64,000 bases of DNA from Ruegeria arenilitoris (GTDB lineage Bacteria > Pseudomonadota > Alphaproteobacteria > Rhodobacterales > Rhodobacteraceae). The stretch lies in the NCBI RefSeq assembly GCF_013032445.1, contig NZ_WQCA01000007.1, positions 238,585-302,584 of the forward strand. Reading direction: 5' to 3'. This document shows, one piece after another, positions 27,065 to 36,980 of this stretch; position 1 is the first letter of the stretch; each line of letters begins with the position of its first letter. Both the position numbers and the translations under genes were made by a program. The notes beneath the pieces were generated by a model. It saw nothing but the letters and a program-made list of their open reading frames with translations. It was not told where the DNA came from and did no database searches.

Positions 27065-30000
27065 ACGATCTTCCGCTCCGCATCGCTCATCGTGATCCTG
27101 GCTTGCCCTTTGATACTTGCGGTTGTTGTGGCGGCATACGGCCTTTGACTCCGCTGCAGATCAGCAACCGCCCGAACCTTCCACAGATCGTGTTCCGGTC
27201 TGGCGACCATGCACGGCACAAGGCGGCAATGCTGGCAGGACTGTCTTCTAGCACGGCGCTACCACTTGCAGGTCTGGGTACGCGAGACGATTCCGACTTT
27301 TCCATTGCGCTGATCGACGCGTGGGCTTCAGCGCTGGAGGTGCTTGGCTTTTATCAAGAACGCCTGATCAACGAATCTTATATAGGCACCGCAACCGAGC
27401 GATTTTCTATAGGGGAATTGGCCCGGCTGGTGGGTTATCGCCTGCATCCCGGTGCGGCGGCAGAAACCGACATGATCCTGCTGATGGACGATCCGCCCGG
27501 GGCTGAACCAGATGTGGCGACGTTAACTGTTCCAAAGGGCACGCGTATTCAAAGTCAGCCGGGCCCGGGCGAGACAGCGCAAGTGTTCGAGACAATCGAA
27601 GAGCTTGAAGCGCGCGTCGCTTGGAACAGATTGCGCCCGCGTCAGACGGAATTGGTGATCCCGGGCGACGGCGATCGCGTCGCTTGGGTGCAAGGTACTC
27701 CGCCTCTGGCGAAGGGCGATGTCCTGCTGTTTGTCGGCATCGGGCGGCAGGACGACCACACCGCGTCTGATTGGAACGTGCGGCGCCTGTTATCTGCCGA
27801 GGCGGAGGCGGACGGGGCCCGTACCCGTATCGAATGGGACACGGCACTCAGCGGGATCGAGCCCGAGGGTCTGCAATTGCTGGTACTGCGTGAGCGCGCC
27901 TCATTGTTTGGGCACAATGCGCCGGATCCCAGAGTTTTCTCCGAAGATCAGTTAGAGAATTTCGGGCTCGTCGAAGCGGTGACCGACGGCGAGTCTTTCC
28001 GGCTCGTCGAAGCGGCAACCGACGACGTGCCTGCAGGCGAGCCTGCTGATCTGGCTGTACAGATCGGTGACTGGGATTTCGCCATGCCCTATTACAACGC
28101 GCTTTCAGAGCCCGACATATTTAACGGCATGTTCCTTCTCGATGCGATTTATCCAAGTTTTGTGTCAGGTGGATGGGTAGTGCTGAGTGCGCGGCAAGGC
28201 ATGGTCGCGCCGTTCCGTATCCTCAATGCCTGGGATGATGGTCTGACGGCCTATGCTATCTCGGGCAAGGCAACCGCGATTGAACCGGATGCCCCAAATG
28301 GCGGTCAGGACTTCAAGGGTTTTTACCGCAGCACCTCGGTTTGGGGCGCAAGTGAAACGCTGGGCTTTGCTGAACGCGCCATCCCAACCTTCGTCACAGG
28401 TACCGAGATTTTGCTCGACCGTCGCGTTGAGGATATGTCCGAGGGCCACCGCCTGGCCCTGCGCGGGCCACGTGCACGGGTACGGCTGACGACAGGCACC
28501 GTCACCTTGACCAGTGACAGCGACGAGCTTCGCCAGATACCCGCTGGCTATGAACTGATGGTCATTTCCGTGCAGGAAATCCCTTTCATAATTAATGCCT
28601 TCTTCCTCGTCATCATTTTGGCAGAGCTTGGCGAGATTTTTACCGCCAACACAGACGGAGTCGGGGGCGGCATTGGTCCGGGCGGTGGCGGCAATTTTGC
28701 CAATGTCAGCGGCGGAGGAGGAGGCGGTCCCGGCTCATTCGGTGAATTTGGTGATCTGGCCAACCCAGAGGCCGAGGACAGCGGCGGCGGTCTGCCGGTC
28801 TTGTTGCAGTGGACGCTGCAGGACGCCGATGGTTTCACCGGCACTGTATCAACGCTTCCCGGTGCTTTCTTGACGGTCCCGGCCTATGAGGACGACCCGG
28901 TGGTGGCGGAAATCGCCCTTCTTCAGCGGGTTGAGGACGTCAGTCCGCTACGCTCTCGTCTAGTGTTCAATGCGGCATTGACCCACGTCCATGACCGCGC
29001 CGCGTTGGCAATTCATGGCAACGTGGCCAAGGCCGCGCACGGAGAGGCTGCGACTGAAATTCTTGGCGCAGGCGACCCGGCAGTGCCGTTCCAGAAATTC
29101 GTATTGGGTCAGGCACCAGTTACCCATCGTTTGGCATCGACCTCGACCGGTGTAGACAGCACGCTGAGCGTGCGTGTCGACGGTGTTGAGTGGCAGGAGA
29201 TGCCGGATATTTATGATCGCGGCGCCGAGGCACAGGTTTTTCGAACAGTATTGACCGATGACGGCCAAACCATCGTGGAATTTGGCGATGGCGTGTCCGG
29301 CGCCCGACCATCACCTGGTCAGGACAACATCGTCGCGCAATTCTCGCGGGGGCTGGGGCGCGCGGGCAATCTTCGTGCTGGGCAACTGGCGATGCCACTG
29401 GACCGGCCACTGGGCCTGCGCGAGGCCTTTAACCCGCTGCCCGCCACAGGAGGCGCCGATCCCGAAGCTGCCGAGGATGCGCGGCGCAACGTACCGCTTT
29501 ACACACTGACTTTGGGCCGGGTCGTGTCGATCACGGATTACCGTGACTTTGCACTGGGCTTTCCCGGTATCGCCAAGGCAGAAAGCCGTTGGGTTTGGAA
29601 CGGTGTTAATCGCCGCGTTGTTGTGACCGTTGCCGGTGACGACGGAATTGTACTTCCCACTGATGGCGCGACCTTTGAAGCGCTGCTCGGGGCATATCGC
29701 GAATTTGGCGATCCGCTGGTTGGGTTCGACCTAATCGCCTATGCGCCAACCTACTTCCGGGTCGCGCTCAAGGTCTCGGTTGAACCTGCCCATGACACGG
29801 ACACCATTCTTGCCCATGTACAGGCGCAACTGCGCGATGACTTTGCCTTTGAAGCCCGCGATTTCGCGCAGGAGTTGACGTTAAGCGAGATTGCAGCCTC
29901 GGCCCACAAAGTTACAGGCGTGCGCGCCGTCGACATTGACCGGCTTTACCGCGACACCGGCCACCAAACGCAGAAGAAGGTGCATGATCGATTGGTCGCC

Positions 30001-30096
30001 TTGCCCGGGCGCAAAGCCCCAGATCTTGGCTTGCTCCCTGCGGAAATCCTGACTTTGTCAACCGAGCCTTTTGACTGGTTGGAGGTGATGCCATGA
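27061..30096 (+). CDS. J-type baseplate assembly protein 2
   Basis: A 1011-residue second J-type baseplate protein, adjacent to and overlapping the first by four bases. Conserved parts are DAWASALEVLGFYQERLINE at the N-terminus and LGRVVSITDYRDFALGFPG plus LTLSEIAASAHKVTGVRAVD near the C-terminus. Unusual parts are a hydrophobic segment (about 500-525, QEIPFIINAFFLVIILAELG) followed by a glycine-rich stretch (about 535-575), and a 12-residue tandem duplication (LVEAVTD / LVEAATD) near residue 303. Two adjacent, divergent J-type genes are common in non-Afp eCIS lineages and presumably form a hetero-oligomeric wedge. Confidence 0.88.
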   Translation: MNDLPLRIAHRDPGLPFDTCGCCGGIRPLTPLQISNRPNLPQIVFRSGDHARHKAAMLAGLSSSTALPLAGLGTRDDSDFSIALIDAWASALEVLGFYQERLINESYIGTATERFSIGELARLVGYRLHPGAAAETDMILLMDDPPGAEPDVATLTVPKGTRIQSQPGPGETAQVFETIEELEARVAWNRLRPRQTELVIPGDGDRVAWVQGTPPLAKGDVLLFVGIGRQDDHTASDWNVRRLLSAEAEADGARTRIEWDTALSGIEPEGLQLLVLRERASLFGHNAPDPRVFSEDQLENFGLVEAVTDGESFRLVEAATDDVPAGEPADLAVQIGDWDFAMPYYNALSEPDIFNGMFLLDAIYPSFVSGGWVVLSARQGMVAPFRILNAWDDGLTAYAISGKATAIEPDAPNGGQDFKGFYRSTSVWGASETLGFAERAIPTFVTGTEILLDRRVEDMSEGHRLALRGPRARVRLTTGTVTLTSDSDELRQIPAGYELMVISVQEIPFIINAFFLVIILAELGEIFTANTDGVGGGIGPGGGGNFANVSGGGGGGPGSFGEFGDLANPEAEDSGGGLPVLLQWTLQDADGFTGTVSTLPGAFLTVPAYEDDPVVAEIALLQRVEDVSPLRSRLVFNAALTHVHDRAALAIHGNVAKAAHGEAATEILGAGDPAVPFQKFVLGQAPVTHRLASTSTGVDSTLSVRVDGVEWQEMPDIYDRGAEAQVFRTVLTDDGQTIVEFGDGVSGARPSPGQDNIVAQFSRGLGRAGNLRAGQLAMPLDRPLGLREAFNPLPATGGADPEAAEDARRNVPLYTLTLGRVVSITDYRDFALGFPGIAKAESRWVWNGVNRRVVVTVAGDDGIVLPTDGATFEALLGAYREFGDPLVGFDLIAYAPTYFRVALKVSVEPAHDTDTILAHVQAQLRDDFAFEARDFAQELTLSEIAASAHKVTGVRAVDIDRLYRDTGHQTQKKVHDRLVALPGRKAPDLGLLPAEILTLSTEPFDWLEVMP

Positions 30097-32282
30097 ACCG
30101 GATCACACCTGAAGCTCTGTACGCCTTGTTGCCGGCGCATACCCGGGTGCGTGATGCTGAAATGGGCGGGCCATTGCAGGCCTTCGTCGCATTGTTGGCG
30201 CGAGAAGGCGCAGTGCTTGAGGAAAACATCGAGCAACTGCTCGACAACGCCTTTATCGAAACCTGCGCGCCTTGGGCAGTGCCCTATATCGGTGGCACGA
30301 TCGGCTATCGCGCCTTACACAACGTCGGCGGCGCTGCGGCTGGCACTCGCGCAGAGGCCGCCAACACCATCCCCTACCGCCGGAGAAAAGGCACGCCTGC
30401 GGTTCTGGAACAGCTTGCCGCCGACGTGACTGGCTGGCCCGCCAAGGTTGTCGAGTATTTCCAACTCGTTGCGGCGTGTCAGCACATGAACCATATCCGT
30501 TTGTCGCCGCGCGGAATTGCCGAACATTTACCTGCACGGCCTGATCACCATGTCACCGCGAACTTGCGCGACCCTGCGCGTATGGAACAGCTCGGCACCG
30601 CGTTTGACCCAGTCACCCGGTCTGTCGATGTACGGTCAATCGAGCGCAATCCTGGCCGCAAGAGCATCGGCGGGCGCCACCATCTGCCCAATATTGGATT
30701 GCACCTGTATCGGTTGTTACCGCTGTCCGTCAGCCGCGTTGCCCTGCGCCCGGCTGAAGCTGGCGATGCCCGCCGGTTTCTTTTCGATCCGCTGGGCGCG
30801 CCGCGCCAACTGTTCCAGTTTCCGTTACCGCAAGACGCAATCACCACGCTGGCACGACCCGAACATATGCCGTTGCCGATCACGCGACGAATGCTCGATG
30901 CCGATCCAGCCCTGTGGTACGGACCGAACCGCGGCTTTGTGCTTTGGCAGGGCGATGACCCGATCCCATTGACCGACATCATTGCCTGCGATCTTTCTGA
31001 TGACGGTCTGGGTTGGAACCACACGCCGCATCCGAGCGGCGCTGAGCCGCTGATCCGTGTAGATCCCGAATTGGGCCGTCTCAGCTTCCCCGAGGATCAG
31101 GCCGAGCCCATTCTGGCCACCTGGCATCGTGGCTTCCCCGGCCGGATTGGCGGCGGTGAATACGATCGCTCTCGCGAGGTGGTGCTGCGCCCCGGCGATG
31201 ATCCGGTGGTGGTCACCGGGGACGCAACTGAATTGGTGCAAGCGCTCAACAATTTGCCCAGCCAAGGCGGCATCGTCGAGATCGACAGCAATGCAGTCTT
31301 GGATTTGCCCAACTCTTTCACAATTGAAGTTGAAGCCGACGCCGAGATCATCCTGCGGGCTCAGGATGGTCGCCGACCGATCCTGCGTGGCGACCAAGTG
31401 ACCCTGCGCGGCGGCTCGGATTCGCGGATCGAACTGAACGGACTGGTGCTGGATGGCGGGCCGTTGGTTATCGCACCGAACGGCGACGGCGAGTCGCTGT
31501 CTGACGTCCGGCTGCGACATCTGACGTTGATCCCCGGTCACAGCTACACCGCCAGCGGTGGTACGGTATCTCCGGGTGCCGCGAGTATTGAGATCACCAC
31601 CGTCGGGACTGAGTTGGACGTGACTGCCTGTATTAGCGGCCCAATGGTCCTGGGCGATACGACCACGGTCGATATCACAGACAGCTTTATTGATGCGGCG
31701 GCGGCCGACCCGTTTGATAGTTTGAATGGCTTCGCCATCTCGGGCAGCGGCGGAGCCCCTGCAGGCAGCCTCAGTATGGCTGGCACGACGGTATTTGGGC
31801 ACATCTTCGTGAGAGTTATGCCGTTGGTGTCAAACTCGATCCTACGCGCAGGCGATGCCGACGATACTGTTCCGGTTCAGGTCCTGCACCGACAAGAGGG
31901 TTGCATCCGCTTTAGCTTTGTTCCGCTTGGCTCAATCGTGCCACGCCGCTATCGCTGCCAACCGCAACTCGCCATCGATGCTGCGATTGAGGCTGCTGAA
32001 GAAGCCAGCGGTGCCCCACTTAGCAGCGTACTAAGCGCCGAGATATCCGAACGCATTGCCACTTGGCTGGTGCCTTCGTTCACTGCCATCACGTCGGCCC
32101 ATCCGGCTTATGGTCAACTGCGCGAAGCCGCACCGATCGAAATTCGACACGGCGCCGAGGATGGTGGTGAAATGGGCGTGTGGCATCACCTGCACGCGCC
32201 TCAACGCGAAACCAATCTGCGCATCCGCTTGCCGGAATACCTGCGCTTCGGGCTCGAAGCGGGCCTGTTTTACGAAACGTAA
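30093..32282 (+). CDS. Large tail/baseplate protein (gpI-like N-terminus)
   Basis: A 729-residue protein following the J-type genes, the position of tail protein I in phage P2-like order. The N-terminus (PEALYALLPAHTRVRDAE, then FIETCAPWAVPYIGGTIGYR) fits eCIS tail proteins at this place. The middle (about 410-590) has beta-helix-like repeats with G-D-x-x-x-L patterns. It probably forms the outer rim of the baseplate or a fibre mount. Specific function is unknown. Confidence 0.7.
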   Translation: MNRITPEALYALLPAHTRVRDAEMGGPLQAFVALLAREGAVLEENIEQLLDNAFIETCAPWAVPYIGGTIGYRALHNVGGAAAGTRAEAANTIPYRRRKGTPAVLEQLAADVTGWPAKVVEYFQLVAACQHMNHIRLSPRGIAEHLPARPDHHVTANLRDPARMEQLGTAFDPVTRSVDVRSIERNPGRKSIGGRHHLPNIGLHLYRLLPLSVSRVALRPAEAGDARRFLFDPLGAPRQLFQFPLPQDAITTLARPEHMPLPITRRMLDADPALWYGPNRGFVLWQGDDPIPLTDIIACDLSDDGLGWNHTPHPSGAEPLIRVDPELGRLSFPEDQAEPILATWHRGFPGRIGGGEYDRSREVVLRPGDDPVVVTGDATELVQALNNLPSQGGIVEIDSNAVLDLPNSFTIEVEADAEIILRAQDGRRPILRGDQVTLRGGSDSRIELNGLVLDGGPLVIAPNGDGESLSDVRLRHLTLIPGHSYTASGGTVSPGAASIEITTVGTELDVTACISGPMVLGDTTTVDITDSFIDAAAADPFDSLNGFAISGSGGAPAGSLSMAGTTVFGHIFVRVMPLVSNSILRAGDADDTVPVQVLHRQEGCIRFSFVPLGSIVPRRYRCQPQLAIDAAIEAAEEASGAPLSSVLSAEISERIATWLVPSFTAITSAHPAYGQLREAAPIEIRHGAEDGGEMGVWHHLHAPQRETNLRIRLPEYLRFGLEAGLFYET

Positions 32283-32294
32283 GGAGGAATAGAG

Positions 32295-35200
32295 ATGGGC
32301 AGCGATACCAGTAGAAATACATTTGACCCGCGCAATGATTTCTCCGGCGTGTTTTTGCAACAAGGCCGTGCCGTACTGGACGCCGATTGGAATGAAATGG
32401 TGCAGATGTTCATGCGCCGTATCCGGACCGAAACGGTCGACACGATTGGCCGCGCGGTGGTTCCAATCGAGACACCAGTGGGCTTTGAAATCCGGTTCAA
32501 CGATGACGGCGAGTTGGAATACGGGCGCGGTCGCTTTTACCTGGACGGCTACTTATGCGAGAGCCCTGGCCAGGCAGAGTTCGACGGCGCGCCGGTCGTG
32601 GGGATTGACCCACCAATCTTTGATCGCGCGCGGACGGGCAATGATGGCCCTGAGGGCGTATTGGACGAAATGATCTCGCAAGAGGTCGGAGATTTCGTGC
32701 CGCTAGACGCGCAGCCATATTGGCCGACGGCGGAAGGCTTGCCAGAGCCAGATGCGGCGGGCAATACCGCAGGCCCTCATATCGCGTATCTGGTCTGCTG
32801 GGATCGCGAAGTGCATCCGGTACAGCACCCCGATCTGCTCGACCCGGCCCTTGTCGGCATCGACACGACAACGCGCACGCAAACTGTCTGGCAAATCAGG
32901 CTGCTCGAGGTCCCGCAAGGCACAAGCTGTGAAACACCAGACGGCCAGATCCAGGAATGGTTCGATCTTATTCAGCCCTCAAGTGCGCGCCTCAGCGTCG
33001 ATACAATCGACATCGAGGCCCCCGAAGACCCTTGTATTGTGCCGCCATCGGACGGCTATGTCGGGCGTGAAAACCAGCACTACCGCGTCCAGATCCATGA
33101 CTTCCCGGACGACGGTGTGCCGCGCATAAAGTTCAGCCGCGAAAATGGGTCGGTGATCGCTGCGGTGGAAGCCATCGACACCCCGGCCAACATGGTCACC
33201 GTAGACAGTATCGGACGAGACGAAAAACTGTCTTTCAAAGAGGGCGACTGGGTAGAGTTGACCGACGATCATCGCGAGTTTGACCACCGTTCCGGTCGAA
33301 TGCTTCGCATCGTGCGGGTACTGGAACTGACCCGGCAAATCGAATTCGACCGTGAGATCGACTCACCCGATGTGGGCACCACGGGCGAAGACGGATCTGA
33401 CCTGATCCCAACTGGACTAGGCAGCGACACGTTGGCCGCGCGTCACACCCGGCTGATCCGCTGGGATCAAACAGGAATCTATGAATACGACAATGGCGAC
33501 GACCCCATCGACCTTGACGAGACAGAGACCGAAGGTCTGATCCCGATGCCGACCGACGGCTCTGCGGTTCGTCTTGAAGCGGGGATCACGATTGCCCTGA
33601 CCACCGACGGCCCCGGCGATCCGCATGCGATGGATCGGTGGAGCTTTTTTGCCCGCACCGCCGGCACTCAAGTCGAAGAACTGGTCAATGCACCGCCACA
33701 AGGCACTCAACGGCACTACGCTCGGCTTGCGGTGGTCGACCCCGCCAGCGGTTTCGTCGACGATTGCCGAATTTTCTGGCCACCGGCATTCGAGGGCGAA
33801 CCGGGTGGTGGTGAAGAGGTGGACCACTGCGGCTGCACAGTTTGCGTCACACCCGAGTTGCACAATTCCGGGGAACTGACGATTCAAGCTGCCATCAATC
33901 AGGTTGATCCACCCGGCGGCACCGTCTGTCTTGAGGCAGGTGCCTACTTTCTCTCATCGCCGATTGAGATTGCCGATCGAAACGGCATTCGTCTGAAGGG
34001 ACAGGGCATAGGCACGACACTGGCCTATTTCGGCAACGGTGCGGCTATCCGTGTCGCTGATACGACGGATGTCATACTGGACAGGTTCACGCTTTTCGTA
34101 CGGCCGGAAGAGGACAATCTGGGCAATCTGCCACCCAGCCACGGCGTCACTGCCGTCAACACCTCGGCCCTGATGCTGTCGCGGCTGAGCATTGGCGTTA
34201 TCGTCTCAGACGCGGCAGGCAGAACCGACCATGCGATCGCACTGGACGGGGCGCAGATCGGCACAGTGGTGGAAAACTGCGTGGCCTTGGCCGCAATCGG
34301 GCTTGGCTCTCGCTCTTCTTTTGATGAGACAACGAATGACATTGATGAGCCAAGCTTTGTCGCATTCGCTGAGATGAGGGTGCGTGATTGCACCCTGTTT
34401 GGGGCACGTGACGGCGTACATTTCGATCGTGTTGCCTTTAATCTTGCAGGCGCGGGCTTTACCGGAAACCTGGTCTTGGCCGGGAATGTCGGCATGCATG
34501 TCAATTGGGTCGACTTGCCCATTGCAAGCGCATTGATCGAGGGCGCCACGGTGATCGGTGGATTGTTCGGCCTGGTGTTGGGCGCAGGCGACGTTCGGGT
34601 GAAAGACTGTGAGATCACCGCTGGCCAGGATGTAGGTGTAGGCATTCACTCGGTTTCTAATTTAGCACCGGACGCCGCAACCGATTTGCGTGTGATCAGC
34701 ACCGGCATTGCCGATCTCGGGGGAACTGGCATCAGCCTGGCCGGGCGTCACGGTTCGGTTCTGATCAAGCAGAACATCATCCGCCGCTGCGGCGCTGGCG
34801 GGATCGCTGTCTCGCCCCAAGCGCAGATCAATCACCTGTCGATCGACAACAACCACATCGCGGATATCGCAGGAGCGGTGAACAATGATCGCGCTGCAGG
34901 CATTGCCCTGTCCAGCACCGAAAACGTGCATGTAGCAGGCAACATGATCATGGGCGTGGGTGAGCTTGGCCAATCTGGCGAACTTTATACCGGCATAGCT
35001 GGCGAGGCGCTTGCCCGCGTAACTATCAGCGATAACGAGATTGCTCGTATCGGACCCGACAACCCCGAGGTTCGCGCCATCGGCATAATGCTGCGGCACC
35101 CGTTTGGTGAACTGGCTCTGCGCGGCAATCGGATCGAGGCGCGCCGTGGCCAAGTGGAATTTGCGACCTGGTCAGCCATCGAAGTCGGTATGCCATTCGA

Positions 35201-35714
35201 AGACATTCCTGAACTTGATGACGATGGGGGCAGACTGCCGATCCCGGCTGCCGTTAACTTAACCTCGCTTGGCGCCACGGACGAGGAAACCGTCGCCTTT
35301 GTCACGCTGAGCGAGGATGTCTTACGGGTTTCAGCAAATGGCGTTGCCCACGTCTTTGATAACCGCCAGGCGACCGTCGCCGTGACCGGGACGCAGGTTA
35401 CCGCCGATCTGGCCCTACTACGCCCAATGGTAACCGTTTTTCACGGCAGCCTCTTAAGTCTGGATGTAAGCCACAACCAACTTACTCAGGGTGGGCCCGA
35501 GTTCGACAACCTTCCGCCGTTGATGGTACTCGGCGGCCACCGGGTGAGCCTTTCCTCCAACACTCTGGTTCATCGCCGGATCGTCCCTTCGATCAGGGTG
35601 CGCACTGGCGGCATCAACGATGCCACCGCACTGGGCAACATCACCGCCGAGCCGATCCAGCTTAACGGCGGTAACTTGCCCGCGCCGTTCAACCAACTCA
35701 ACATCCTCGCATGA
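32295..35714 (+). CDS. DUF6519 / right-handed beta-helix tail protein
   Basis: A 1139-residue protein starting with the DUF6519 signature (NTFDPRNDFSGVFLQQGRAV, then DADWNE). The second half from about residue 540 (LTIQAAINQVDPPGGTVCLE) is a pectate-lyase/NosD-type right-handed beta-helix with many G-N-x-I turns. Such proteins sit at the end of eCIS operons and are candidates for the target-facing fibre or surface-binding component. AAGGAGG precedes the ATG at a good distance. Confidence 0.78.
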   Translation: MGSDTSRNTFDPRNDFSGVFLQQGRAVLDADWNEMVQMFMRRIRTETVDTIGRAVVPIETPVGFEIRFNDDGELEYGRGRFYLDGYLCESPGQAEFDGAPVVGIDPPIFDRARTGNDGPEGVLDEMISQEVGDFVPLDAQPYWPTAEGLPEPDAAGNTAGPHIAYLVCWDREVHPVQHPDLLDPALVGIDTTTRTQTVWQIRLLEVPQGTSCETPDGQIQEWFDLIQPSSARLSVDTIDIEAPEDPCIVPPSDGYVGRENQHYRVQIHDFPDDGVPRIKFSRENGSVIAAVEAIDTPANMVTVDSIGRDEKLSFKEGDWVELTDDHREFDHRSGRMLRIVRVLELTRQIEFDREIDSPDVGTTGEDGSDLIPTGLGSDTLAARHTRLIRWDQTGIYEYDNGDDPIDLDETETEGLIPMPTDGSAVRLEAGITIALTTDGPGDPHAMDRWSFFARTAGTQVEELVNAPPQGTQRHYARLAVVDPASGFVDDCRIFWPPAFEGEPGGGEEVDHCGCTVCVTPELHNSGELTIQAAINQVDPPGGTVCLEAGAYFLSSPIEIADRNGIRLKGQGIGTTLAYFGNGAAIRVADTTDVILDRFTLFVRPEEDNLGNLPPSHGVTAVNTSALMLSRLSIGVIVSDAAGRTDHAIALDGAQIGTVVENCVALAAIGLGSRSSFDETTNDIDEPSFVAFAEMRVRDCTLFGARDGVHFDRVAFNLAGAGFTGNLVLAGNVGMHVNWVDLPIASALIEGATVIGGLFGLVLGAGDVRVKDCEITAGQDVGVGIHSVSNLAPDAATDLRVISTGIADLGGTGISLAGRHGSVLIKQNIIRRCGAGGIAVSPQAQINHLSIDNNHIADIAGAVNNDRAAGIALSSTENVHVAGNMIMGVGELGQSGELYTGIAGEALARVTISDNEIARIGPDNPEVRAIGIMLRHPFGELALRGNRIEARRGQVEFATWSAIEVGMPFEDIPELDDDGGRLPIPAAVNLTSLGATDEETVAFVTLSEDVLRVSANGVAHVFDNRQATVAVTGTQVTADLALLRPMVTVFHGSLLSLDVSHNQLTQGGPEFDNLPPLMVLGGHRVSLSSNTLVHRRIVPSIRVRTGGINDATALGNITAEPIQLNGGNLPAPFNQLNILA

Positions 35715-35727
35715 CAGGAGGTTTGAC

Positions 35728-36306
35728 ATGATCACCCGCATCGCACGCATCGACACTGAGACCGACATCGCCAGCTTGGCGCGTTCACTTTACCGCGTCA
35801 CCAGGGGCCGGGGGGGCGAGAATCTTATGAAACGAGCAGAAATCGCTCTGGTCGCCGCCAACCCATCTTTGAGCAAGGCCGAGGGGCTGGAGGCTGGTCG
35901 TCGCATAATCGTGCCACAGGTCGATGGATTGGCGCTAACCGCACGTGCCACCGCTGCAGGAGAGGCTATAGGCGATCCAGCTGCAGAAGCGCTGAGCCGC
36001 CTCGGTCAAATCGCCATATCACTGCAGCTGGGAGAGGAAACCACCAAACTACGCCGTGCGCGCTTGCTCGAAAAGGCCAGCGGAACCGAGACACGGAAGA
36101 TCTTTGAGCGCGAGTTGACAGACTCTGTAAAACTGCTGGATGAGGCAATTGTGCAGATCAAAAAACTGCAGGAAGCCGAAGCGCTGAGGCTGACAGACCT
36201 AAGCGACGCCCTGGATGCGGCCCGGGATGCGTTTGACACAATCGCCCAGCACGGAGCAAATCAGCCGGGCCGCCGTCTGACGTCAGCACCCACCGGACGG
36301 ACGTAG
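35728..36306 (+). CDS. LysM-like coiled-coil protein ending the eCIS operon
   Basis: A 192-residue protein. The N-terminal 60 residues (SLYRVTRGRGGENLMKRAEI, then AANPSLSKAEGLEAGRRIIVP) follow the LysM-type pattern ending in I-VP. The remaining part is rich in Glu, Lys, Leu and Ala and should form a long coiled coil (about 95-175). ATG 35728 is preceded by AGGAGG at 35716-35721 with a six-base spacer, which excludes a longer frame into the upstream gene. Role unknown; a peptidoglycan-contacting or chaperone-like role fits the domains. Confidence 0.72.
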   Translation: MITRIARIDTETDIASLARSLYRVTRGRGGENLMKRAEIALVAANPSLSKAEGLEAGRRIIVPQVDGLALTARATAAGEAIGDPAAEALSRLGQIAISLQLGEETTKLRRARLLEKASGTETRKIFERELTDSVKLLDEAIVQIKKLQEAEALRLTDLSDALDAARDAFDTIAQHGANQPGRRLTSAPTGRT

Positions 36307-36313
36307 GGCTACG

Positions 36314-36350
36314 TGCAGCGGAGATGCGATCATCGGGCTGAACCGCTGCA
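36314..36350 (+). terminator. Hairpin after the eCIS operon
   Basis: TGCAGCGG (36314-36321) and CCGCTGCA (36343-36350) form a perfect eight-base stem eight bases after the last eCIS stop codon. There is no T-run after it, so it is at best a weak or factor-dependent terminator, or it may protect the mRNA 3' end. Confidence 0.35.
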
Positions 36351-36386
36351 TAATTTGCAGTGATTGAACAGCCAAAAGAGGCGGCC

Positions 36387-36602
36387 ATGACCTGCTATGT
36401 TGGATTGGGTGTAACAGTAGAAAGCACTCCTATTTGCGTGGTCTTAGAGACTGGAACAGTCGAGAAAGAACTCTTGCCGCCAAGCTACCCTTAAGATCTC
36501 GCCACTGCTCTAAAGCCGTTTGCCGGTCGGACAGAGGCGAGTGATTTGGAAGCCGGCCCGATGTCTTGGTTTTGGTTTCAGGCCTACAGGACCGTGGCCT
36601 AG
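36387..36602 (+). pseudogene. IS110-family transposase remnant (5' part)
   Basis: Read in one frame this stretch gives YVGLGVTVESTPICVV, then ETGTVEKELLP, a stop, and after it LEAGPMSWFWFQAY before another stop. This is the start of an IS110/IS1111 DEDD transposase, normally YVGLDVSLK...CVVDE.G and LEAGPLS.WL, with the catalytic aspartate changed to glycine. It has in-frame stops and no C-terminal part, so it is a decayed fragment. It lies between the eCIS operon and tRNA-Ser and shows that this spot has received mobile DNA before. Confidence 0.7.
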
Positions 36603-36647
36603 ATGCCATGGCGCGAGAGACCGCCCTGGCAACACAGAAGAGCCCGA

Positions 36648-36698
36648 CTACTGATCTGCTGTCTCCGGGTTTTGTTGTTGTGAAGTGCTGTTGTTCAT
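36648..36698 (-). CDS. Possible 16-residue microprotein
   Basis: On the minus strand AAAGGAGGAGCGGTC directly precedes an ATG that opens a 16-codon frame, MNNSTSQQQNPETADQ, ending at 36648. The ribosome site is the best in the neighbourhood, which is the only reason to list it. The composition (Ser, Gln, Asn) suggests a leader peptide or disordered microprotein. No downstream gene on this strand is nearby. It may be a fortuitous frame. Confidence 0.25.
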   Translation of the reverse strand: MNNSTSQQQNPETADQ

Positions 36699-36980
36699 GA
36701 CCGCTCCTCCTTTCAGAGAGGAACGTGGTCCGAACTGGGTTGGACGGAAATGTTGACGAATCCCGTCGCTTAAAGCTTCTCTGCCGAAGCGACGCCGCGC
36801 TGATTCAACTCCCCGTCGGTGGAAACCGAGCCAAATGAATTGACCAAATCTTGCCCGAAACTGGTGCCAATCAGCGCTATTTCGAGCTATTTCAAGGGGT
36901 TCTGGCGGTTTCGCAAAAAAATCCGGCCGGGACGAAATTGACCTTGTATTTCCGGCGCTTGCGCGGATATACCCGTCGGC

